Positions 33,944-40,735 of a stretch of DNA of 64,000 nt are shown one piece after another. The position numbers and the translations under genes are program-made. Source of the stretch: an uncultured Opitutales bacterium (GTDB taxonomy: Bacteria; Verrucomicrobiota; Verrucomicrobiia; Opitutales; Intestinicryptomonadaceae); contig URJY01000003.1 in the NCBI GenBank assembly GCA_900548275.1, positions 105,943 through 169,942 of the forward strand, given 5' to 3'. Under the pieces are notes generated by a model. The model saw nothing but the letters and a program-made list of their open reading frames with translations, ran no database searches and was not told the DNA's origin. Position 1 is the first letter of the stretch, and each line of letters opens with the position of its first letter.

Positions 33944-35236
33944 CTATTCGAATTTTTGCAGGTCGGACTGTTTTATCGTGGTCGAGAACAGGGCGTCGCC
34001 CTTTGCGTTTATGAAGGTCATTGTCAGGGTTCTGGCTCCCTCCGCGCCCTCTATTTTCACCTGCGCGAACGACCTTGCGAGTGTTGCGCTGCTCGGCACG
34101 CGGAAGTAGTTCATTTCCGAAATCTCCTTGTTCGGGCGCGCCGTCGTGGGGCCTGCTGTTATTTCGTAAATCGGGTACGAGCCCGCGCGTATGTGGCGCG
34201 TGATTTCGCCGTATCCCTTTCTGCCCGAAATGAATACTATTCCGCCGATTTTCTTGTCGGACAAAAACGCCAACAGCCTTTTGCGTTCGTCTTTTGCGAA
34301 TGTGAAGTTGTCCGCGCTTTCAACGGGGTTCGTCGCGGGCGTGTTCATCACGACGAACTTGAAAGTCGCCTTCGAGTTTTGGAGTGCGGTGAACAGCCAG
34401 TCGAGCTGCGGCTGCCCGAGCATTTGCGGGCGCGTCTGTTTGTAGTCGAGATTCGAGCGGTTGCTGAAATCGTCGAGCACGAAGAAGTCGGCGTCGGCGT
34501 ACGAGAACGTGTAGGCGTGCGACGAACCCTCTGCGGGTTGCGGATTGCACCAAATTGTCTCGAACACCGCCGCGTGGTTTTTTGCGCCGCGCGAGGATGC
34601 GTCTTGAAGCGCGTTTGTGCCGAGCGCGCCGTAGTTCGGCTGCGCGTTGAGCAGACCGCGAGCTTCGGGCAGGGCGCGGAGTTCGAGCTGCCGCGAGAGC
34701 ATTCCCGAGCGCGAGCCGATGTCGGCGTGTCTGTATGCGTTTGTCGAGCCCGCCCAGATTGCGAATGCGGGCGCGGTCTTGCGGATTGTTTCGTAGATTT
34801 CGTATTCGCCCCCCGGTTCTTTGAAGGGTTCGTCGAACCGCCTGTCGTTTATATGGTTTTCGCCGAGCGCGACGAATGCGAAGTCGGGCGGGGGGGTGCG
34901 GTTTTTGTAGTCGGGGGAGGTTTTCACCGTGCCCGTCGAGACGCTTTCGCCGTCGGCGATTTCGAAGCCGTATTCGGTGTTGGGGGCGAGGTCTTCGAAG
35001 ACTGCGGCGTAGATTTCGGGGTTGTAGTCGCCGCCGATTCGCACGAACTTGCCGTCGGACTTCTTTTCGGGCGATTTTGTTTCGAAGATTTTCGCAGTCG
35101 GGTTTTTCGGAACGGAGTCGAACTTCACCCAGACTTTCGATTCGCGCATATCGGTCGAGCCGACCGTCGTCAGAATTGCCGCCTGTGCGCAAAGCGAAGC
35201 CGCAAGCGCGGTGAGAACTGGGTATAACTTTTTCAT
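33944..35236 (-). CDS. Exported PhoD-family protein with all metal-binding motifs lost (pseudoenzyme)
   Basis: The 430-residue protein has a signal peptide (1-19), an Ig-like N-terminal domain (about 20-105), and a domain that follows the PhoD alkaline phosphatase family: GGEYEIYETIRK, SRSGMLSRQLELRALPEARGLL, DFFVLDDFSNRSN, QMLGQPQLDWLFTALQNSKATFKFVV. Each catalytic motif is altered. GDNVY reads GSTNAY, the WDDHDYGPND stretch reads GTNALQDA, and GDRHH near the C-terminus reads GRKGY. It probably binds rather than hydrolyses. It is preceded by a conserved-looking hypothetical gene 8 bp upstream. Confidence 0.78.
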   Translation of the reverse strand: MKKLYPVLTALAASLCAQAAILTTVGSTDMRESKVWVKFDSVPKNPTAKIFETKSPEKKSDGKFVRIGGDYNPEIYAAVFEDLAPNTEYGFEIADGESVSTGTVKTSPDYKNRTPPPDFAFVALGENHINDRRFDEPFKEPGGEYEIYETIRKTAPAFAIWAGSTNAYRHADIGSRSGMLSRQLELRALPEARGLLNAQPNYGALGTNALQDASSRGAKNHAAVFETIWCNPQPAEGSSHAYTFSYADADFFVLDDFSNRSNLDYKQTRPQMLGQPQLDWLFTALQNSKATFKFVVMNTPATNPVESADNFTFAKDERKRLLAFLSDKKIGGIVFISGRKGYGEITRHIRAGSYPIYEITAGPTTARPNKEISEMNYFRVPSSATLARSFAQVKIEGAEGARTLTMTFINAKGDALFSTTIKQSDLQKFE

Positions 35237-35244
35237 AAATCGTC

Positions 35245-35892
35245 CTATTTTTTGCCGACCGCAGAGGTTTCCGCCATATTCAGGCAGACCTGTCGCAGGT
35301 CGAAAATTATGTTGCCGATGCGTCTTACGCGTTCGCGACCCTGTTCCGATTCGGGCTGCGGAACCTGCCCCATCTTCGCCATTATTTCGTTGAGCTTTAC
35401 CGCCGACATCTTGTAGTTGCATCGCGCCAGAAGGTCTTCCGCAAGGTCGGTCGAGTTTGCGGCAAGTGCCATAAACGTTTCGGCTTCGGTCAGCGTTTTT
35501 GCGATGTCCCAAACGAGCGTCGGCAAGATTTGCGTTTCGGCGATGACGCGTCCGAGGTGTTCGCGCAGGCATTTGAGAAGTCCGCGCGTTATGATGAAAA
35601 CGGGGTGGTTGAGGAGCGTCCACGGCTCTTCGGAAAATTCCGCGTCCATTTCCTCTCCGTCGTCGAAAGCCTCGCCGTTTTGCGGAAGCGGCCAGCCCGC
35701 GATTGTGCAGATTTCCTCGAGCGACTTGCCCTTTAGCCTGTTGACCGTGTAGAGGGCTGCGAAACGCGCAATTTCGGCGTCGGATTTCTTCAGGTACAAA
35801 AACCAGTCTTTTTCAGTCCAACCTTTGGGAATGAAATTGTCTGAAAAATCGTCTGCGTAAAATTCGTCCATTTTGTTGTAAATCTCCAACAT
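35245..35892 (-). CDS. Hypothetical acidic helical protein upstream of the PhoD-like gene
   Basis: The 215-residue protein has no signal peptide or membrane helix, so it should be cytoplasmic. It is acidic (EAFDDGEEMDAEFSEEPW) and mostly helical in appearance, with a leucine-rich middle (LLNHPVFIITRGLLKCLREHL). I do not recognise a family. It is eight bases from the PhoD-like gene and must be cotranscribed with it. A later ATG at 35871 (MDEFYADDF) is another possible start. Confidence 0.6.
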   Translation of the reverse strand: MLEIYNKMDEFYADDFSDNFIPKGWTEKDWFLYLKKSDAEIARFAALYTVNRLKGKSLEEICTIAGWPLPQNGEAFDDGEEMDAEFSEEPWTLLNHPVFIITRGLLKCLREHLGRVIAETQILPTLVWDIAKTLTEAETFMALAANSTDLAEDLLARCNYKMSAVKLNEIMAKMGQVPQPESEQGRERVRRIGNIIFDLRQVCLNMAETSAVGKK

Positions 35893-35978
35893 TTTGCGGG
35901 TTTTTCAAGCTTTTTTGCTTTTCGGCGTCGGCGTGCGGAAAGCGGTTTCGGACGTTTGCGTTGCGGACGGGGCGTTTT

Positions 35979-36006
35979 GGGTATAATTTTTTCGATAGGG
36001 TATAAT
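35979..36006 (+). promoter_or_regulatory. Direct repeats GGGTATAAT upstream of the first GH gene
   Basis: GGGTATAAT occurs at 35979-35987 and again at 35998-36006, a period of 19 bp. The same arrangement precedes the second GH copy. The repeats could be AraC-type half-sites or overlapping -10 boxes. Confidence 0.45.
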
Positions 36007-36049
36007 ATTTACCATTGACGCGCTTGTTCTATCCGCGTAAAATCGGTGT

Positions 36050-37582
36050 ATGAGAAAGAATTTGACGTTGTTTTTGATGTCGGCTTTGTGCGCGTGCAGC
36101 GCATTTGCGCTTTACGAGAAAGTCGAAGAGCGCGAGCCGTCGCTTCCGCTGCCCAACGACAGCTGGCGCGAGATAGGTTCGATAAGGCACAAGTCGGCTT
36201 CGGAAATCGCCGATTCGCGCCTGTCCGTCGGCTTCGAATGTCTCGACCGAGACATGTTCGAACCAGAAAAAGTCTACGACAAGCTTGCGGCAATCGGCAT
36301 AAAATGGGCGCGCTGCCAGACGGGGTGGAGCAAAACCGAGCGGCAAAAGGGCGTTTACGACTTCAAGTGGCTCGACGGCATCGTAGACAACCTCATAAAG
36401 CGCGGAATCAAGCCGTGGTTCAATGTGGGGTTCGGCAACGGGCTGTATATGGGAAAAATGAAAAATCCCACGGGGGTCGGCTATGTTCCGCTCTATTTCG
36501 GCGGCGAATGTCTGCAGGCTTGGAAAAACTACATAGACGCGCTCTCGAAGCATTTCAAGGGGCGCGTGCAGTATTTCGAAATATGGAACGAGCCGGACAT
36601 AAACCACTTCTGGCAGCCGAAGAAAGCCGACGCGGGCGGGTATGCAAAGCTTGTGGAAACTACGGGCTCGATAATAAGAAAAAATATTCCGGATGCTAAA
36701 ATCGGCGCGGTTGTTTCGGGCACGTTCGTAGAATATGCTTCCGAATATTTCAGGATAGGGGGTGGAAAATACATCGACTTTTTTTCAATACACCCGTACT
36801 GCATAATTCCCGAGGAACGCCACAATATCGATACACAGGCGTTGTTGAGGCTCTTCAAACAGCACAATCCCGACCGCGAAATTTCGCTGTGGCAGGGCGA
36901 GTCGGGCTTCGGGTCGTCGTATCCCGAGGGGCACTACATGCGTCCCGCGACAGCGGGCGGCGAGTACATGCAGGCGAAGTGGACGCTCCGCCGCTTCACG
37001 CTCGACCTCTCGTCGGGTTACGGTTTAAGCTCCATTTACCAGTGCGTCGATTTGAAGGCGGGCTATCAGATGGCGACGGGAGGCAAGCCTCTTTTTGCAA
37101 AATACGGACTCTTCGAAAATATTACGTACCGCCCGAAAAAATCGGTCGAAATACTGAAAAACTATACGCCGATTTTCGACTGCGACACAAAGCCGTACGC
37201 GCTCTCCGCGTATATTTACACCCGAAAAGCGGTGTCCGAGGGCGCGGGGGTTTCGCGCCTTGTCGATTCGGCGAAGCGCATGGAGACGTTCGAGCGCAAA
37301 GGGTATCCGCTCTATGCGTTTTGGCTCGCCGAGGACATACAGCTCCAGATGAAGCCGATTCCGCGCGCGTCGCTGCACTATGTGGCGGAATTGCCTCTGA
37401 AAAATCCCGTCTTGATAGACCCCGTTTCGGGGCGCGTGTTCGCCTACGCCTTGCCCAGCGCAAAAAAATACGGCGACCCTGTCAGGAACTATGTATTGAC
37501 CGGCGTGCCGCTTGCAGACTATCCGCTGGTGATAACAGACTACGCAGCGGTGGAGGATTTGGTTGTACCGAAATCCGAGTAG
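36050..37582 (+). CDS. Secreted clan GH-A glycoside hydrolase (GH39-like), copy A
   Basis: The 510-residue protein has a signal peptide (1-20, lipobox-like CACS may make it a lipoprotein) and a TIM-barrel hydrolase domain. The acid/base Glu181 lies in YFEIWNEPD and the nucleophile Glu284 in SLWQGESGFGS, the spacing of retaining GH-A enzymes such as GH39 xylosidases/iduronidases. Aromatic residues after the first Glu (NHFWQP) fit a substrate cleft. The exact family and substrate are uncertain. A near-identical paralogue of the same length lies at 38140. It ends at a strong hairpin immediately before an araC remnant. Confidence 0.8.
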   Translation: MRKNLTLFLMSALCACSAFALYEKVEEREPSLPLPNDSWREIGSIRHKSASEIADSRLSVGFECLDRDMFEPEKVYDKLAAIGIKWARCQTGWSKTERQKGVYDFKWLDGIVDNLIKRGIKPWFNVGFGNGLYMGKMKNPTGVGYVPLYFGGECLQAWKNYIDALSKHFKGRVQYFEIWNEPDINHFWQPKKADAGGYAKLVETTGSIIRKNIPDAKIGAVVSGTFVEYASEYFRIGGGKYIDFFSIHPYCIIPEERHNIDTQALLRLFKQHNPDREISLWQGESGFGSSYPEGHYMRPATAGGEYMQAKWTLRRFTLDLSSGYGLSSIYQCVDLKAGYQMATGGKPLFAKYGLFENITYRPKKSVEILKNYTPIFDCDTKPYALSAYIYTRKAVSEGAGVSRLVDSAKRMETFERKGYPLYAFWLAEDIQLQMKPIPRASLHYVAELPLKNPVLIDPVSGRVFAYALPSAKKYGDPVRNYVLTGVPLADYPLVITDYAAVEDLVVPKSE

Positions 37583-37617
37583 CAAAATCATATCAATACG
37601 GAAAAATTATAACATTT

Positions 37618-37647
37618 GACTTCCCCGCGCGGGAAGTCTTATTTTTT
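37618..37647 (+). terminator. Hairpin terminator abutting the araC remnant start
   Basis: GACTTCCC-cgcgc-GGGAAGTC is a perfect 8-bp stem followed by TTATTTTTT. The remnant's ATG lies seven bases after the T-run. The same element occurs before the intact araC gene. Confidence 0.85.
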
Positions 37648-37653
37648 GCGCCG

Positions 37654-37902
37654 ATGAAACCGAAACGCGAACCCGCTTGGAAAATCGCCAACGAAAACAG
37701 ACTGCAAATATTTCCGAAGGGCAGCCGCCAAATCTATCTGACGCGCCCGACGAAAACCCTCCCGCGCGAGGCTTTGGAGTCTGCGGGGGTGTTCGTGCCG
37801 CCGCGCCGCTGCGCCGACGTGCTTTCGAAGTTCGGAATCGCCGCCACCGCCCGCGACGGCGGTCAGCTGTATTGCCGTGAGAAGCACGGCGGCATATGGT
37901 AG
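37654..37902 (+). pseudogene. 5' remnant of an AraC-family regulator gene
   Basis: Eighty-two residues align with the first part of the intact regulator at 39744: MKPKREPAWKIANENRLQIF matches MKSKREPAWKISNENRLQIF, and identity continues to about residue 50 before fading and ending in TAG. The remaining ligand domain and both helix-turn-helix motifs are missing. The simplest reading is that the right breakpoint of the tandem duplication fell inside araC, so this copy was never complete. Translation of a short product is possible. Confidence 0.85.
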
Positions 37903-38064
37903 TTTGGACATTTTTTTGTGTGTTATGTTATGTATATTGTCGAGGCGCAAAACGCCGTTTTCTTAAAGCTACTTTCTTTTAAAATTTTAGAATATTGTAA
38001 ATATTTTTGGGTTTTCGGACGAAATATGTTTTCTGCCATGCGTCCGGCGGCGGGTAGGGGGGGC

Positions 38065-38092
38065 GGTATAATTTTTCCGCAAAGGGTATATT
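38065..38092 (+). promoter_or_regulatory. Direct repeats GGTATAAT/GGTATAT upstream of the second GH gene
   Basis: GGTATAATTTTT at 38065 and GGTATATTTTTT at 38085 are 20 bp apart. This is the only part of the upstream flank clearly shared with copy A. About 160 bases between the araC remnant and here show no gene. Confidence 0.45.
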
Positions 38093-38139
38093 TTTTCCTG
38101 TTGTGGAAGGGCGGGGATTTTGTTATTATCGGGGTTATA

Positions 38140-39672
38140 ATGAAGAAAATATTTTTATCGGCGTTTGCGGCGGCCGCCGCCCTGTCGGCGTTCGCCGCAT
38201 ACGAGAAAGTGGAGGAAGTTGAACCGTCCCTGCCCTTGCCCAACAATCAGTGGGAGGAAATCGGAAGAATAAAGCACAAGTCAGCGGCGGAGATAGCCGA
38301 CTCGCGCCTGTCCGTCGGCTTCGAGTGTCTCGACCGCGACATGTTCGAGCCCGAAAAAGTCTACGACAAGCTTGCGGCAATCGGCATAAAGTGGGCGCGT
38401 TGCCAGACGGGCTGGAGCAAGACCGAAAGGCAAAAGGGCGTCTACGACTTCAAGTGGCTCGACGATATTGTTGACAACCTCATAAAGCGCGGTATCAAAC
38501 CGTGGTTCAACGTCGGCTTCGGCAATCCGATTTATATGGGCGAAATGAAAAATCCCACGGGGGTCGGCTATGTGCCGCTCTATTTCGGCGAAGAATGTCT
38601 GCAGGCTTGGAAGAACTACATCGACGCGCTTTCGAAGCACTTCAAGGGGCGCGTGCAGTATTTCGAAATCTGGAACGAGGCGAACATAAACGAATTTTGG
38701 CAGCCCAAAAAAGCCGATCCCGCCGAGTACATAGAGCTTGTCAAAATTACGGGCGAAATAATACGCAAAAACATTCCCGACGCGAAAATCGGCGCGGTAA
38801 ATTCGGGGCCCTACCGCAAATACAGTGCCGAATTTTTCAGACTCGGCGGCGGAAAGTACGTCGATTTCTACGCAATCCATCCCTACTGCGTAATTCCCGA
38901 GGAGCGGCACGACAGCGACACGCGCGCCTTCCGCAGGCTCTTCAAACAGTATGCGCCCGACCGCGAAATTTCGCTCTGGCAGGGCGAATCTGGTTTCGGT
39001 TCGGACTATCCCGAGGGGCACTATATGCGTCCCGCGACGAAGGGCGGCGAGTATATGCAGGCAAAGTGGACTCTCCGCCGCTTCACGCTCGACCTCGCTT
39101 CGGGCTACGGGCTTACGTCGATATACCAGTGCGTCGATTTGAAGGACGGCTACCAGATGGCGACGGGCGGCAAGCCGCTCTTTGCCAAGTACGGGCTTTT
39201 CGAGAACAACACGTACCGTCCGAAGAAGTCGGTCGAAATTCTGAAGAACTACACGCCGATTTTCGATGCCGACACGAAGCCGTACGCGCTTTCGGCGGCG
39301 GTTGCAACGCGCTACGCCGTGCCCGAGGGTGTAGGCGTTTCGCGGCTTGTGGATTCTGCAAAGCGCGTCGAGACGTTCGAGCGCAAGGGGCATCCGCTCT
39401 ATGCGTTCTGGCTTTCCGAGGACATGCAGGTTCAGATGAAGCCCATCGCCAACGCCGCGCTCAACTACATCGAGGAGCTGCCGATGAAAAACCCCGTTTT
39501 GATAGACCCGATTTCGGGGCGCGTGTTTGCGTGCGACGCAAAGAACAAGCGCGCCGTCTACGGGAATCCGCTCGTGGGCTATTCGCTGCGGGGCGTGCCG
39601 CTTGCCGACTATCCGCTGATAATAACCGACTACGACGCTGTGGGCGACCTGATTGTCCCGCTTGCGAAATAG
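38140..39672 (+). CDS. Secreted clan GH-A glycoside hydrolase (GH39-like), copy B
   Basis: The 510-residue paralogue of the gene at 36050 has an ordinary signal peptide (1-20) without the CACS of copy A. The acid/base Glu180 sits in YFEIWNEAN, where copy A has NEPD, and the nucleophile Glu283 in SLWQGESGFGS is kept. The Pro-to-Ala change next to the acid/base, and INEF for INHF, may shift specificity (inference). The segment from SRLSVGFECLDRDMFEPEKV onwards for some 120 residues is almost identical to copy A. A hairpin and the intact araC regulator follow. Confidence 0.8.
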   Translation: MKKIFLSAFAAAAALSAFAAYEKVEEVEPSLPLPNNQWEEIGRIKHKSAAEIADSRLSVGFECLDRDMFEPEKVYDKLAAIGIKWARCQTGWSKTERQKGVYDFKWLDDIVDNLIKRGIKPWFNVGFGNPIYMGEMKNPTGVGYVPLYFGEECLQAWKNYIDALSKHFKGRVQYFEIWNEANINEFWQPKKADPAEYIELVKITGEIIRKNIPDAKIGAVNSGPYRKYSAEFFRLGGGKYVDFYAIHPYCVIPEERHDSDTRAFRRLFKQYAPDREISLWQGESGFGSDYPEGHYMRPATKGGEYMQAKWTLRRFTLDLASGYGLTSIYQCVDLKDGYQMATGGKPLFAKYGLFENNTYRPKKSVEILKNYTPIFDADTKPYALSAAVATRYAVPEGVGVSRLVDSAKRVETFERKGHPLYAFWLSEDMQVQMKPIANAALNYIEELPMKNPVLIDPISGRVFACDAKNKRAVYGNPLVGYSLRGVPLADYPLIITDYDAVGDLIVPLAK

Positions 39673-39707
39673 CAGAATTATATCTATACGGAAAAATTAT
39701 AACGTTT

Positions 39708-39737
39708 GACTTCCCCGTGCGGGAAGTCTTATTTTTT
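39708..39737 (+). terminator. Hairpin terminator abutting the intact araC start
   Basis: GACTTCCC-cgtgc-GGGAAGTC is a perfect 8-bp stem followed by TTATTTTTT, with the araC ATG six bases later. Only the loop differs from copy A (CGTGC against CGCGC). Confidence 0.85.
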
Positions 39738-39743
39738 GCGCCG

Positions 39744-40646
39744 ATGAAATCGAAACGCGAACCCGCTTGGAAAATATCGAACGAAAACAGGCTGCAAATA
39801 TTCCCCAAGGGCAGCCGTCAAATCTATCTGACGCGCCCGACGAAAATCCTGCCGCGCGAGGCGGTGAAGACGCCCGAGATAACCGTTCCGCCGAAGCGTT
39901 TCGAGGGCGTGTTTTCGGAGTTTGCGATAAGGGCGGCGGCGTTCGTTTCGTACAAGGACTACTACTATGTCTCGCGCGGGTCGCGGGGCAATATGTTCAC
40001 GGTGGCGTACTGCGTTTCGGGCAGGTCGTACCGCGCGAATTTCTCGGGGCGCAAGTTCAAGCTCGAGTCCGGCGACGTGCTGCTCATCCCCGCGCGCACG
40101 GCATGCGACACCTCGGCTTCGCGCTCGAAGGCGTTGTGGTTCGAGACCGAGAACACTTCCTTTTGGCGGAATGTTTTCGGCGGAGAGCCGCGCGTTTTCA
40201 AGGCGGCGCATTTCGGCGAAATTCTTTCTCTCGCCGATTTTTACCGCCGCACTCTCTATTCGGAAAACCCGCGCCTTTCGACGCTCTTTTCGTGTGCCTC
40301 CCTGATTGCCGAATTGCTGCGCGACGAATTTTCGCCCGACGAAACGCCGCCCGAAAAAAGGATTGCGGACTTTGCCGAAAGCCTGCCTTTGAGACTCGCC
40401 GAGAATCTCACATTGCAGGGGGCGTGTGTCGAGACGCGTTCGGGCAAGTCGAAACTGAATGCGCATTTTCAGTCGCGCCACGGGTGCACGTTTTCGAAGT
40501 ATCTGCTAAGACTGCGGATGGAACGCGCCGCGCATTTGCGTTCGGCGGGGCGCACTCTTGCCGACATTGCCCCGATTGTGGGGTATTCCGACGGGCACGC
40601 GCTCGCGTATGCGTTCCGCGAATCGGAAATTTTCCGCGGAATTTGA
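39744..40646 (+). CDS. AraC-family transcriptional regulator
   Basis: The 300-residue protein has an N-terminal cupin-like ligand domain: NMFTVAYCVSGRSYRANF...FKLESGDVLLIPARTACD. The C-terminal AraC DNA-binding domain covers about 220-298: LTLQGACVETRSGKSKLNAHFQSRHGCTFSKYLLRLRMERAAHLRSAG, then LADIAPIVGYSDGHALAYAFRES. It probably responds to a sugar released by the neighbouring glycoside hydrolases and controls one or both of them. A terminator hairpin lies directly before its start, and no strong Shine-Dalgarno sequence is seen. It ends at a bidirectional terminator. Confidence 0.9.
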   Translation: MKSKREPAWKISNENRLQIFPKGSRQIYLTRPTKILPREAVKTPEITVPPKRFEGVFSEFAIRAAAFVSYKDYYYVSRGSRGNMFTVAYCVSGRSYRANFSGRKFKLESGDVLLIPARTACDTSASRSKALWFETENTSFWRNVFGGEPRVFKAAHFGEILSLADFYRRTLYSENPRLSTLFSCASLIAELLRDEFSPDETPPEKRIADFAESLPLRLAENLTLQGACVETRSGKSKLNAHFQSRHGCTFSKYLLRLRMERAAHLRSAGRTLADIAPIVGYSDGHALAYAFRESEIFRGI

Positions 40647-40681
40647 AACGCGTTTAATTCCTTGTTTATCTGCGCAAAAAA

Positions 40682-40712
40682 GGCACTGTCGGGTTTTTCG
40701 GCAGTGCCTTTT
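40682..40712. terminator. Bidirectional terminator between araC and aspS
   Basis: GGCACTG and CAGTGCC pair around a T-rich loop, with A-run on the left and T-run on the right, between convergent genes. Confidence 0.82.
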
Positions 40713-40735
40713 GTTTGCGAAATTATCCGAAGGAA

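Larger units (their letters stand above)
35979..37902 (+). repeat. Tandem segmental duplication, copy A (GH gene plus 5' part of araC)
   Basis: This unit corresponds to copy B at 38065-39992: the same upstream repeats, a GH gene of identical length, the same terminator hairpin and the same araC start. Copy A ends inside araC, then unrelated sequence follows. Confidence 0.85.
38065..39992 (+). repeat. Tandem segmental duplication, copy B
   Basis: This is the counterpart of 35979-37902; here the araC gene continues past the duplicated part to its full length. The two GH genes are closest from about residue 50 to 180 and more diverged at the C-terminus. Confidence 0.85.

Noticed and set aside
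37583..37653. A sigma-70 promoter for the araC remnant, using TTGACT at 37616 and 39706
   Set aside because: The TTGACT forms the left arm of the terminator hairpin, and no -10 box can fit before the start codon.
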